Assembly (NCBI GenBank): GCA_028456385.1
Contig: JALNQF010000185.1
Span: forward strand, 1 to 64,000
DNA length: 64,000 bases
Reading direction: 5' to 3'
Source of the DNA: Ophiosphaerella korrae
Taxonomy: Eukaryota; Ascomycota; Dothideomycetes; Pleosporales; Phaeosphaeriaceae
Each line of letters opens with the position of its first letter. The first letter of the stretch is position 1. The notes under the pieces are model-generated. The model was not told the origin of the DNA, made no database searches, and was given only the letters and a program-made list of their open reading frames with translations. The position numbers and the translations under genes are program-made. Positions 1 to 10,793 of this stretch are shown piece after piece.

Positions 1-130
1 ATATTAGTAAGTTATAAACTTACTAATATATTAGTAAGTTTATAATATTAGTAAGTTTACTATATTAGTAAGTTATAAACTTACTAATATTAGTATAAAA
101 ATAAGAAATATAAAGGATAACTCTTTTATA
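1..130 (+). repeat. Left terminal inverted repeat with palindromic subunits
   Basis: Bases 1-98 are the exact reverse complement of 4261-4358. The next ~32 bases (99-130) match with about five differences, all transitions. The repeat consists of several copies of a palindromic unit of the form TTAGTAAGTT-TATAA-ACTTACTAA, so each copy could fold as a hairpin. The element may continue left of base 1. Confidence 0.9.
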
Positions 131-3100
131 AAACTTTACCTCTTTACTAAAAAATAAGATAAAGTAATCTAGAAATATATCTAAAAAATAGAAGGTAAAG
201 GCTTTATTAGTAAATATAGCTTTTTAGCTAGAAATAACTTACTAATTATAGCTAAACTAGATAGTAGCTTATAAGTCTACGTAAACTACTATAAGCTAAA
301 TAAATCTACTATTAAAGACTAGTACTCTATTCTATTCTTTAGGGAAATACTAGCCTACCTAAATAAAGTAAAGATTTTCTCTAAATTTAACGTAATATAC
401 GCCTTTTACTACTTACGTATTACTTTAAATTTAGAATAGCTAACTACTTTTATTACCTACTTTAGTATATATACCTATAAGGTAGTACCTTTTAGCTTTA
501 CTAACGTACTAGCTACTTTCTAGCGTACTATTAACTTAGCTTTACTAGAATATTTAGACGACTTCTATACTATATATATAGATAACATCTTAATATACTC
601 TAATAATAAAATAGACTATATCTAGTATATTTATAAAGTACTTATATAACTAAAAGAGTAAAGCTTTTATATAGACTTTAAAAAATCTAGCCTCTATACT
701 ACTTTAGTTAAGTTTTTAAGTATAATTATCTTTAATAAAAGAATTATAATAGATCCCTTTAAAGTTAAAGCTATCTAGGAGTAAGAAATACTAAAGACTA
801 CTAAAGAAGTCCTAGCCTTTTTAGGCTATACTAGATTTCTCTAGTACTTTATTAAAGATTACTTAAGCTTTACCTTACTACTTACTAAGTTAATTAAGTC
901 TAAAGTTATTACTAAACTTACTAAAAGAGATAGGCTACCCTTTTAAAAAACCTAGTATAAGCTCTTTATAATTACCTAAGAATATATAGACGCTTTTAAT
1001 AAACTAAAAGCTACTTTCTAGCTAAGTATAGTCTTACTTTACTTTAACTCCTTAAAACTAATCTATATTTAAACTAATACTTCTAGGTAGGCTTTAGGTA
1101 GAGTAATAAGCTAACTAAACTAAGATAGAATCTAATAGCTAGTTAGCTTCTTTTTAAAAAAATATACCCTAGTAGAATATAATTATAATATCTATAACCT
1201 AGAACTTATAGCTATAATCTAAGTATTTAAAGAATAGAAACTAGAGCTTATAAGTAGTCTATATATAATCTATATTATAATAGACTACTATAATTTAGAA
1301 ACCTTTATAATAACTAAAAAGCTTAATTACTACTAGGCCTACTAGTTATTATTTTTATCTTAATTTAATTTCTATATTAAATATATACCTAGTAATATAA
1401 ATAAGGTTCTAGACGCCTTAAACTACTAACTATAAAATTACTCTATAGATAATTCTAATCTATAAGTATTAAGAGCTAACTAAATTATCTTAAGCTCTTA
1501 AGTCTTAGCCTTAGGCGTAAAACCTATACTAAATATAGTAATTTACGCTCTAAGCCTTATAGACCTATAAAAGCTAGATAGATTTATACTAAAATAAGCT
1601 ACTATAGTATATACCTACTTTTACTATATTATAAGAATAAAACCTATATTAGTAAACTTACTAGAGGATTTTCTACTACTCTATAATAAAGAACTAGACC
1701 TAGAACTCTTACTATATATTATTAACCTACGCCTAATAAAAGAATTACTAGATATAGTATACTTAGAAGACTACGTAGCCTAAGCTATATTTACTACTAT
1801 AGATAGTAGATAATAAAAACTATTAAAAGCTTTCTATAAAGTAGGATACTACTTTTTATATACTAATATTAGCTTTACTAGATTAAAAAAAGAAAAGTAC
1901 TTCTAGGTTAATAAAACGCGTTTATATATTTCTTTAAACGCCTATCTATACTACTAAATCTTTAATTTATACTATAACTATTAGTTAGTAAGCTATAAAA
2001 GACTTTATAGTACGCTATATCTAATATATAAGTACTATTATTAGCTTAAGATACTCTAAGCTATTAAGTAATTTTATAATATATACTTAATCTACTACTA
2101 TATAAAGAACTTATAAGATAGTAAACTTAGTTACTTCTAACTTATACTAATTCTCTACGTACTCTAGACTAATATCTTAGTAGACTATATCTAAGCCTTA
2201 CTAACTAGTAAAAATAGTAGCTAGATTTATAAATATATCCTAGTAATTTACTACTACTTTATAAAAAGATACTATTTTTTCTCTTATAAGTCTTTAAAAC
2301 TAAAAGAAGCTACTTAATATTTTATATCTATTTTTAAGCTTTATAGAGTCTTAATAAATATTATATCTAATAAAAAGATAACTTTTATTAGCTAATTTTA
2401 GTACTATATATATAAATACCTTTATATTATATAAAAGCTCTTAACTATATACTACTTAGAAACTAATAGCTAAACTAAGTAAGTAAATTAAGCCCTAGAA
2501 ATCTTTCTAAAGTAATACGTTAACTATATACAAAATAACTAGGTAGCCTAGCTATATATAGCTAAGTTCTAAGTAAATAATACTATTAATATATCTATTA
2601 AGATAACTCTATTTCTTATAGATCTAGGGTATTACTCTTATAGTAGTATATACTTTAGTAAAAATAATAAAGATTAACTAAACTTAGCTTAATATAACTA
2701 ATATATATAAGCTAATAAGCTACTTAATACTTATAGTAACTTAGTAGCTTACTTTAAAGAAAAAATACTCTAGGTATAATAAGAGTAAGTAGCTTAAGCT
2801 AATACCTTTTACTAAAGTAGACTAGTATATAAAGTTAGTAACTAAGCTTATATTAGTATAGCTAATTAGAGAACTACTTAGCTAACTCTAAAATTAAACT
2901 ACTAATAAGTAAGCCTATACTCTATTAAAAGAGTTATCTATAATAGTAAAGTATATAAGCTAGTACTACTTTAAGAAATACTAAGTAAAGGCGTATTCTT
3001 AGTCTTCTCTCTAAAACTCTTACACCTTAGAAATTAAAAGCTTTTACTAGATTAAGACTTACTATAGCTAATCTCTATTATTATTACTAATAAAGAAACT

Positions 3101-3249
3101 AGTAGTATATATAAAGAATACTTAGTAGAAGCTATTTTAGATATACGCTTTAAAGAGTATAGAAAATATATAAGATAGTACTACCTAGTCTATTAAACTA
3201 GCTATAATAAACCTATATAGGAGCTAGTAGAAAAATTTATAAAATATAA

Positions 3250-3630
3250 AGCTACTTTTAACTTTTACTAAAACTACTTAAAGAAAGCTAAACTACTAAC
3301 TTTATATATACCTAAAAAATAGAGCCTTAATAAAGATATAACCTATTAAAGTATTTTAACTTACTAATAGGTATAAAAAAGCCTCCTCTAAAGTATAATT
3401 ACTACCTTTAGCCTTTACTAGAACTACTTAGATAAGCTTAAAACTATTAATAGGCGTAAAAAAGCCCCTTTATAAAGTATAATTACTACTTTTAACTTTT
3501 ACTAAAACTACTTAGAGAAGCCTAAAATACTAACTATATACCTAAAATAGAGCCTAATAAAGATATAACCTAGTAAAGTACTTTAGCTATTAGTAGGTAT
3601 AAAAAGGCTCTCTAAAGCGTAATTAGAAAA
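3250..3630 (+). repeat. Degenerate tandem repeats downstream of the chromodomain relic
   Basis: A sequence related to TTTAACTTTTACTAAAACTA recurs near 3258, 3409 and 3490, together with repeated 'taggtataaaaaagcc' and 'gagcctaataaagatataacct' type segments. These are diverged internal repeats in the 3' part of the RIP relic; no function is suggested. Confidence 0.55.
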
Positions 3631-4228
3631 CTTTACTACTAGCTAAAGATAAATTATAGTATAAAAAATAGTAAAAATAGTTTACTTTAGTTAGTAAGTA
3701 TAAAACTCTTTTTAGGTTAGAGCTTACTCTTACTACTATAGCTATAACTACTATACTCTCTTATAACTAGTTATATATAAGTCTAGTTTACTATTATAGA
3801 ATTTATAACTAGCTACTAAATTCCTAGCTAAAGCTACTCTATACTACTTACTTCCTAATACTTATAAATATTAAGCTTACTAGGTCCTTTATATTAATAA
3901 ACCTACTTATTATAAAGCTTATATCTATAGTAAGTACTTATATAGAAATCTAGTACTATTAAGTTACTTAGTAGTATTAACTTTACCTTCCTTTATACTA
4001 TATATAAATACTTTTAAGTTTAATTTTATATATAGAAGTTACGTACGTCTTAATTTTATACTAAAATTAGTAAAAACCTTAGCTCTATACTCTATAAATA
4101 ACGATTTTAACTTTAAAAATAGTTAACTCTTTAACTCTAGCTACTACTACTACTACCTAATAGGTATTATTAGTTAATTAGAGCCTTTTTTAAGCTCTAG
4201 GAATTTACTCTTTAAAAGGAGAGAGATA

Positions 4229-4358
4229 TATAAGAGAGTTATTTCTTATATCTCTTATTTTTATACTAATATTAGTAAGTTTATAACTTACTAATATAGT
4301 AAACTTACTAATATTATAAACTTACTAATATATTAGTAAGTTTATAACTTACTAATAT
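4229..4358 (-). repeat. Right terminal inverted repeat with palindromic subunits
   Basis: Inverted partner of the left repeat: 4261-4358 is identical to 1-98 on the opposite strand, and 4229-4260 matches apart from a few transitions. Gypsy elements normally end in direct LTRs, so an inverted pair around a gypsy pol is unexpected. It may represent a foldback structure, two LTR-like pieces in opposite orientation, or flanking copies of another repeat. Confidence 0.9.
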
Positions 4359-4396
4359 TTAACTACTTTTTTACTTTTAGTTAGCGCTTAGTAAGC

Positions 4397-4418
4397 TACT
4401 AGGTATATATACCTAGTA
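4397..4418. repeat. 22-bp perfect palindrome in RIP DNA
   Basis: The bases 4397-4418 read the same on both strands (core CTAGGTATATATACCTAG). It lies just outside the right inverted repeat, in RIP-type sequence that continues to about 4715. It may be a by-product of symmetrical RIP. Confidence 0.6.
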
Positions 4419-4715
4419 CTTACTTAGATAGCTTTATTTACTATTTACTCTTTTTAGTTAATTATTAAAACTACTTTATTAAGTTATCTTACGTAAAGTC
4501 TACCTTATATACTTATAACCTAGCTACTTTACTTACCTAACCTTAACCTAATTAAGCACTTCTAGTAGTATCTTAAGAAGCTAATATATAAGTACTACCT
4601 ATAATATAATAACTCTTTATAAGCTAAAGAGGAGTAGGAGGGCTTCTATAGCGCATTAAAGGAGTACTAGTAGTATATACTAGGTACGCTTATACGCAAG
4701 CTTATCTTAAGTATG

Positions 4716-5131
4716 CTAAGGAGGATTTAAGCTTGTAGGCGCGCGCAAGGCTAGTAGACTAAGTACTAACCTAATTCTCTTTAAATACATTAAAAAAACC
4801 GAGTTTCTATATAATTTTAGGTAGTAGGTAGTTGTGAACGATAAGGCGTCAATCTTATGTTGGGTGCGCACGTGCCACGCTGTTCCAAACTTTTGTCCAG
4901 TAACTGTACCATTCAAACTTGGAAGGGAGTTGGCAGCGTCTCCGCTTAATGAGGTTAGTGTGATCACCGTATAGGCATGCAGGCAACCCCGCCAAAACCT
5001 GGTCAATACCGCAACTTCCGAAATATAAGCATCTGTTACCCTCAGCCCTCCCAACAATTTTATATCTCGGATTCTAAATTAAACATCTGCCGAAGTTACG
5101 GCTAGTGGACAGTGCATTGAAATCTTGCAAT
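4716..5131. other. Transition from RIP block to genic DNA
   Basis: Normal dinucleotide use resumes here. No convincing gene is present; the open frame on the minus strand has no recognisable domain. The 3' part must hold the promoter of the dehydrogenase starting at 5132. Confidence 0.5.
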
Positions 5132-6126
5132 ATGCAGTCCATCGACCAACCACTCAATGGCAAGATACTACTCATTACAGGTGGTGCTTCTGGTACAGAA
5201 CAATTTACAGTGTATAGCCAAATAAGTGCTCACCGCCATAGGCATAGGACTTGCACTTACTAAGCAAGCCCATGAGATCGGTGCGAAAGTACTGGTAGCC
5301 GACCTCAAGACCACGCCAGACTTTGAAGGCTTCGTGGCTGATAAAGACAACATCCTATATGTTCAAGCCGATGTAACACACTGGCCCGATTTTGTCAAAA
5401 TTTTCAGTAGCTGTGAAAAGAAATGGAATGACGTGCCTGACGCATATGGCATCTGTGCCGGTCTATTCGACCCACCGTTCTCGAACTTTTGGGATGACCC
5501 GGAACAAGACGAAGGATATAAACAAGTCGACGTCAATGTGGACCACCCAATCAAACTAACAAGAATGGCGTTAAAGAAGAGTTTGGGAAAAGGGAAAAGA
5601 GCGAGTGTATGCATCATTGTAAGTACGTTGTTCAGCAACTTGCTTCACTAATCCTCTCCTACCTACCATTTAAGTATGTAAAATAATGCTTCATCCATAG
5701 GCATCTGTAGGGGGATTGAGAGGTAGCATGACCGCGCCTCTCTATTGCGCAACGAAGCACGCAATAGTCGGATTCGTCAAATCCATGAAACTCTCGGAAG
5801 CTCTAACAGGCGTAAAGATCACCACCATATGTCCTGGTATGGTGCTTACACCGCTCTTCGATGCCCATAAACTGGAAACGTACTCAATTACACCGTCTAT
5901 TTGTCTCACACCAGAAACCTGCGCTAAGCATATGCTTAATCTATTACAGAAGGAGCAGTATCCGTGTGGGAGCGTTTTAGAAGTGACACTAAAGGGTCAT
6001 AGGTTGATTCCAGACGAGGAACTTTCACCTCCGGCCGACACAAAGGTTATGTTATCCGGTGAAATGATGGAAAAGGCGTTAGGCCCGGTCAAAGCAGCAT
6101 TAGAGAGGGGGAAATTAAGGTTGTAA
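5132..6126 (+). CDS. Short-chain dehydrogenase/reductase (15-PGDH-like classical SDR)
   Basis: Predicted NAD(P)-dependent oxidoreductase acting on an alcohol or ketone group; substrate unknown. Three exons give 287 aa: 5132-5192, 5242-5618 and 5701-6126, with introns of 49 and 82 bp. The first join restores the Rossmann motif TGGASGIG (residues 16-23), which supports both the ATG at 5132 and the splice. The catalytic pair lies in YCATK (Tyr161, Lys165), and Ser148 after the second splice is the likely catalytic Ser. The usual NNAG motif is altered to CAGLF. Length fits classical SDRs of the hydroxyprostaglandin dehydrogenase-like type. It lies about 400 bp from the RIP-degraded transposon and 9 kb from the transcription factor, so membership of the NRPS cluster is doubtful. 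Family call is secure; the substrate is not. Confidence 0.88.
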
Positions 6127-6409
6127 TTGGAAATCTGACATGTAAAGATGGTCGACCTTTTCCCCCAGGGCTAGCAGCGCTCATGTCAATGATTATTCGA
6201 CCCTTGGAGCATATCTGGGTAGAGCCCCTCAGGCATTTCGTACCGGAGTGATTGTGTTGAAGTTTGTAAACCACGTTATAGCTAGTCTAGTATATGATAT
6301 AAGTATATATTTATTGAGATGCAATCTCCTCGAAATTACCTACGTAACCCGACCCAAATGTGATAATTGTTTACTGATTTAGTGGAGCGCGTACGTGATA
6401 TTTCCCCGT

Positions 6410-7921
6410 CTATTCCTCTGACGTTGTCATGACAATTCCGCCTACTCTATCGTTGAACTCCCGTTTCCACAGAGGCATCATTGACCTGGGGCGTGGAGTC
6501 TCGCAATCCGCGTCAAACACCTCAAAAATTGCATTGATGTTTTCCGCAAATAGTCGTATCGTATCTGATCTATACTGTCGGATGACCGTTTTCTTCAACA
6601 AAGTCAATCTGTCTAGGCTACGTTCTTTGATATTTTTGAACAAGGCCCTCAGAGCTTCCTCAGAAGAGTTCGGGAAATCTGTGTTGACGTGTAACTCTCG
6701 AATGCTTTGCGGTAACATGTTTCCCATACATGGAATATCGAAATGAGTCCATGGGTTTGCGCCTTCTGGGAGGAAGGCATTTCGGCCGTGACGCTGTCCG
6801 CTTTCCAGTGGTGGGCCACAGAACGGTCGAACATCCACTTCAATTTTCTCTAAAACAGCGAAGCGCATGAAGGAAGACAGGCCGTTAATTATTTCGCCAT
6901 GCAACTCATCGATGGTGATTGCTAGTTCCTTGAGGCGCGGTCCGTAATAGTTGGCTAATGCCTCTAATAGTTCGCCGGGATTCCAGTCGTATTCTAAGCC
7001 GTCCCATTTGGTCTGGTGAGAGTAGCGAAAGATAGTAACAGCAGGAGTATTGGCCAATAAGTCTGTCAGCCCACCTGCATCCATACAGCAACTGGCCAGC
7101 TCTATTCTTGTCAGGGGCGACTTGATGAGAGGATCGGGCCAATTGAAGGACATTTCGCTCCAATCGTCCTCAACAGCCACACAGCTGACGACATAAAGGT
7201 TCCGGATACTTTTGAGGTACATGAATGGCTGGAGACACTGCAGACCAGCGCGAAAGTCATATCCTTCTTCTACAAAGGGTAAAATAGTTTCTAAAGAGCC
7301 CAGTGGCTTTAGTTGATGGTTACTGGCATTTGATAATGCCACGAGAGACTCTAGATATGGGACTAATGACGAGGCTGATTCGTTACTCCGAACTTCATGC
7401 CACTGGTCGGGTGGCTGGAGCGACTTAACATTAGGAAGAAGGGCAAGAAGAGCGACGGTTGCACACAACTGGTCGTCGTTAGGAACCTCAACCTCAACCT
7501 CAATATCTTTCGAGGGTATCTCCTGCCACAATTCATCGAGGCCAGTCGTGGTGTAATACTCAGTGCTGCGCAAGAAAGCCTTGATGTCCTTGATGGCGTT
7601 TTCATCGTAGCGAAATGCAGAGTCATTAGCGTTGTCGGCCAACTCGATTTCTGTATGTCGAGTCCAGAGATTTAGATTTGTGATGTACTGCGCGATTAGT
7701 GGGCCACGTGATATCTCATATAGGATTCTGAGTGTGTCGCCCGCTAGTGAAGCATTATCGGTATGAGTCCATCTCTTCTTAAGTTGATTGTGCTGCAGAA
7801 TCTGGGAGGAGGCACGGACATAGACGGCCTTGCATGACAGAACGAAGCTCTCGAGGCCGCTCGGCAGCGTTTCGTCTATGATGAGATCGAGGACTTCGGG
7901 TGGAAGATCGAGGAGACGCAT
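6410..7921 (-). CDS. F-box-like protein, hypothetical
   Basis: Single-exon 503-aa protein. The first ~45 residues (RLLDLPPEVLDLIID followed by a conserved LSCKAVY-type segment) resemble the degenerate F-box common in fungal proteins, which would bind Skp1 and recruit targets to an SCF ubiquitin ligase. The rest is Leu-rich with repeated 'L..L.I..' blocks and no catalytic motif, as in many fungal F-box proteins with irregular LRR-like regions. A short acidic Glu-Val run (IEVEVEVP) comes from a small CAACCT-type nucleotide repeat near 7485-7505. The ATG at 7921 is directly followed by the F-box. Such proteins are numerous in fungi and often lineage-specific; the target is unknown. Confidence 0.78.
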   Translation of the reverse strand: MRLLDLPPEVLDLIIDETLPSGLESFVLSCKAVYVRASSQILQHNQLKKRWTHTDNASLAGDTLRILYEISRGPLIAQYITNLNLWTRHTEIELADNANDSAFRYDENAIKDIKAFLRSTEYYTTTGLDELWQEIPSKDIEVEVEVPNDDQLCATVALLALLPNVKSLQPPDQWHEVRSNESASSLVPYLESLVALSNASNHQLKPLGSLETILPFVEEGYDFRAGLQCLQPFMYLKSIRNLYVVSCVAVEDDWSEMSFNWPDPLIKSPLTRIELASCCMDAGGLTDLLANTPAVTIFRYSHQTKWDGLEYDWNPGELLEALANYYGPRLKELAITIDELHGEIINGLSSFMRFAVLEKIEVDVRPFCGPPLESGQRHGRNAFLPEGANPWTHFDIPCMGNMLPQSIRELHVNTDFPNSSEEALRALFKNIKERSLDRLTLLKKTVIRQYRSDTIRLFAENINAIFEVFDADCETPRPRSMMPLWKREFNDRVGGIVMTTSEE

Positions 7922-9112
7922 GGTGGGAAGGGGGAACGGGACGGAGGGGTAATGTTATGGGCAAAATTTGTAATGTACTGTGGGGCAGCCCCCGTGCTTA
8001 TCTAGCAGAAGGGTGGACTCATTCGACGAGATGAGAAATGTGTGTGAAGTTCTGACAGCCGGGCACCACCTCCACCGCCAATCAAATGTCAGCGGTGTTT
8101 TGTGCGCTTATCCCTTTTGAGCGTTGGGTACCGTGATGCGTACGATTCTAACTGCGTACCTTGATGCACGGCTGCAGACGTGTTCAGACCATTTTCTTTT
8201 TTCTAGCCTGTCTTATCAGTAGCTGTAGCGGGAAGCAATGCGTCACCAGTGCAATAGACTAGGGCGTTGAGTTGGGCAGCCATCAACTGTGAGAGATGTG
8301 TGTTCCATGCTTCCCATCCGGCACTGGGTTGTTGAGTCGAGGCTGCAGCTTCTGATTGACCAAGCCCATTGCTTGGCCACAGGCGCGGAACGGTCCGCCT
8401 CAAGTTTTTCTACCATCCGCGTGACATGTGAACACGTCTCGGACGATAATGATCAAGTCTGTGTATCGGCTAGCACATGTCCTCCTGGTTCTTGCTCTGA
8501 CTATGCTTCTTGCTCGAACCGTCTATTATGGCTTTTCTTTACTTTGGGCTGAACAACATCCCCAGTTTCCTTCTGAGCATCTCGACCATGCGACACCACG
8601 AAGGCCATCGCCACAGGAGATAGTGCGTTAGACTTTGAATCACGTGCAGCAATCTAAAAAAAACTAATACCATTGTAGGCTGCGTCAATGAACACTTTCT
8701 GGGATATGTGGGACGAGGAACATTGCAAAAATATATGTGAAGCATCATGGACTGCCTGTCGCCTGCGGTATTGCGACGGCGTACCAGGCGTCAGAAGACC
8801 GGATGAACTATGAAGAACAAGCCATGCGATTGAGACCGCTGGAAGTCTAGGTAGAAACACCGCCCTGGAGGAGCATGTGGGGTCAGACTGCGGCGACGTC
8901 AGGGATAAATACAATGCCGATTGACCCCACACTCTATCTATACGACTCCAAGCACTTGCCCAAGAGCCATTGGCTGTTATTATCCAGGAACACAGCTTTC
9001 TGTAGTGGCACGGGCGACTTGAGTAGAATATCCAGGAATCAGATAAACCCTAAATTCCACCACTTCCCTTTTGCTCGACTGTCTTCTTAGGCGATTGAGC
9101 AACATCACTACA
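7922..9112. other. Intergenic region between F-box gene and secreted-protein gene
   Basis: About 1.2 kb without a recognisable conserved gene. It should contain the promoters of the minus-strand F-box gene and the plus-strand gene starting at 9113. One short frame (8449-8631) with a hydrophobic segment is listed separately with low confidence. Confidence 0.6.
8449..8631 (+). CDS. Possible small membrane or secreted peptide
   Basis: A 60-codon frame from the ATG at 8449. Residues ~8-30 are hydrophobic (AHVLLVLALTMLLA), compatible with one membrane segment or a signal peptide, followed by a polar Pro/Arg tail. No family is recognised and there is only one line of evidence, so this may be a chance ORF. 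Confidence 0.18.
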   Translation: MIKSVYRLAHVLLVLALTMLLARTVYYGFSLLWAEQHPQFPSEHLDHATPRRPSPQEIVR

Positions 9113-9988
9113 ATGGCATCTTCGATTCTGCTTTTTTTTGCGTTGTTCATAGTCACCATGGCTTTGGAGTGCACCCGATCACACCTCCAAAGCGTCGCGA
9201 ATCAGTATGTTGAACTAATGGCGACTGGACAACACGACCGCTTCGAAAATCTCGCCTACAGCATGCAATACGTCGAGAACAACAAAACTACATCAATTCT
9301 CAATGGCACGCCGGCATTTGGGATGGCCATTGATGCAACTCGCTCTATGTATGATACGACCCAATGCAAAACCTTCACAGAAATCATTGTCACCGATCCT
9401 AAACATCCATACGTCATTCACACGCAGATGACACTCGACCAAGAAGGGGATGTGGTTCTCATTGATAGCGTTGTGACCGATAACGGCGACTGGGCGTTCA
9501 ACGCGACAGGCTATTACTACTGGAATAGTCGAGAAAATTGGAATCCCATTCCAGAGAACAGGCGGCTATCCCGCGATACAATCAAAGCTGCAGGCGACGC
9601 TTATGCTGATCGCTTCAACAATGTTTCGGTCCAGGTGCCGTTTGGAACGCCTTGCGCGCGGCTCGAGGGCGGGGCATATACTGGAAGTGCCAATTTGTCA
9701 GCGAATACTTGCATTCTTGGAGGATTCCCGGAAAATATTCCGATGGTTAATAGAAGGTACGTGGTGGATGAGGTGATGGGTGTGGTAGACGTCTTCATGG
9801 GCTTTACTGGTTTGGATAGCACACGTCCTAATGTGGGAGCGCCGGATAGTCATCTTTTCAGGGTCGAAGATGGAAAAATTAGGTATGTACATACTGCGAG
9901 CGCTTGTTTTGTGAATGGATGTGGTATCAATGGCACTGCTCCACCCGCTCCCGTTATCGGGCGCCGCAGAGCATCATTCACCGCATGA
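9113..9988 (+). CDS. Secreted DUF8021-like protein
   Basis: 291-aa protein with an N-terminal signal peptide: MASSILLFFALFIVTMA and then a mature start near Leu-Glu-Cys. I chose the ATG at 9113 because it places the hydrophobic core correctly; the frame is open further upstream but without an ATG. The second half has the pattern I associate with the fungal secreted domain DUF8021: PFGTPCARLEGGAY, a Cys about 20 residues later, NRRYVVDE, and DSHLFRVEDGKIRYVH with Cys near the end. The first half resembles an NTF2-like fold (a helix with YVELMATGQHDRF). Several N-glycosylation sites are visible (NKT, NAT, NVS, NLS, NGT). The biochemical role is unknown; DUF8021 proteins are common in the secretomes of plant-associated ascomycetes. 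No intron is needed. Confidence 0.72.
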   Translation: MASSILLFFALFIVTMALECTRSHLQSVANQYVELMATGQHDRFENLAYSMQYVENNKTTSILNGTPAFGMAIDATRSMYDTTQCKTFTEIIVTDPKHPYVIHTQMTLDQEGDVVLIDSVVTDNGDWAFNATGYYYWNSRENWNPIPENRRLSRDTIKAAGDAYADRFNNVSVQVPFGTPCARLEGGAYTGSANLSANTCILGGFPENIPMVNRRYVVDEVMGVVDVFMGFTGLDSTRPNVGAPDSHLFRVEDGKIRYVHTASACFVNGCGINGTAPPAPVIGRRRASFTA

Positions 9989-10197
9989 CAAACATGCAAA
10001 CCGACTGTACATACTAGCACACGCAGTTGCTTAGATTCTTCAACCTATGTAGCAACTCTTATTACTTTCCTCTCGCTTATCACCTATTTCAAGTAATTAT
10101 AAAATCCTCAAGCTTGTCTCCTAGCCCACCGGAGAGCCTGCCACCCCATACCATCTCAGCCTGTGAATTGCCTCGATAACGCCAAATCGATTCAAAA

Positions 10198-10422
10198 ATG
10201 TGTCAGCCAGTCGTGGTCGGCCATGCTGAGTGCCCCCACATTGCATACGATCTAGAAATCCGCCAGTGTGTGCATGCTAGACTCACAGGGCAACCTGACA
10301 TAATTTGCTGGGAACTTTCCCCAATCGTCTTTGCAGAGAAACGCGAGCCCGGCAAGTGTCATTTCTGTAATCTTGAGGAACAAGATAAGAAGCGGAAACG
10401 GAGGCGATTGGACTTGTACTGA
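10198..10422 (+). CDS. Small Cys/His-containing hypothetical protein
   Basis: 74-aa frame with a good ATG context (aaaaATG). Cys and His residues are spaced like a possible metal site: C2, H9-x2-C12-x-H14, C24-x-H26, C37, and a C-terminal C-H-F-C. The end is strongly basic (KKRKRRR), like a nuclear localisation signal. Small proteins of this general composition are frequent in Dothideomycetes, but I cannot name a family. A G13 run and a T18 run follow the stop within ~100 bp. Confidence 0.45.
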   Translation: MCQPVVVGHAECPHIAYDLEIRQCVHARLTGQPDIICWELSPIVFAEKREPGKCHFCNLEEQDKKRKRRRLDLY

Positions 10423-10427
10423 GAGCC

Positions 10428-10525
10428 GGGGGGGGGGGGGACGATGGGAGGAGCATCAGCCAGGCAATCCCCTCTTTGGTGAGCATGAAATTTCTCCTGA
10501 GCGATAATTTTTTTTTTTTTTTTTT
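10428..10525. repeat. Homopolymer runs G13 and T18
   Basis: There are 13 consecutive G at 10428-10440 and 18 consecutive T at 10508-10525, both in the 3' flank of the small Cys/His gene. They are likely length-variable microsatellites and error-prone positions in sequencing. Confidence 0.85.
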
Positions 10526-10793
10526 GGAAAATTCTTTTGTGTGTGATTACTAAAAGTCGAGGTGAACTAGAGTCTCAGCAGTATATATTATCAATTGAGA
10601 TGGTCTTACTACACTGAGTTGTCCGCCGTCTTGGCACTGTGCTCGAGGAAGAGTTAGGAGAAGCGCACAATGCATGACTATGCAGCTTACACCTGGCAGC
10701 ATCAGTCTAATCTGGGGTAAGCAATTTTCAGGTATTGCAATGGAATTGGTATCAACGGAAATTTTTCAATGAAGACTTTCAACTACTCTCTGC

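Larger units (their letters stand above)
1..4715 (+). mobile_element. RIP-saturated Ty3/gypsy (chromovirus-type) retrotransposon relic
   Basis: This AT-rich block has almost no CA or TG dinucleotides and is full of TA, so TAG/TAA stops interrupt every frame, as expected after exhaustive RIP. Read through the stops, the plus strand still shows gypsy pol in order: reverse transcriptase with a degraded Y-x-D-D box (YIDNILIYS) near 576-602, RNase H near 1080-1230, and integrase whose late core still resembles the gypsy ETDGQTERVNQ block near 2460-2540. A chromodomain-like stretch lies near 3118-3290. Reverse transcriptase starts within about 350 bases of the left edge, so gag and protease are missing or lie outside a nested structure. 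Composition changes sharply to gene-like DNA near 4715. No intact protein is encoded. Family assignment rests on motif order read by eye. Confidence 0.88.

Noticed and set aside
1..110. CRISPR-like array of short palindromic repeats
   Set aside because: The units are adjacent palindromes in RIP-degraded AT-rich fungal DNA, without unique spacers of constant length or cas genes.
4716..5057. 113-codon open frame on the minus strand
   Set aside because: It straddles the boundary of the RIP block, has no ATG-supported conserved domain and no recognisable composition.
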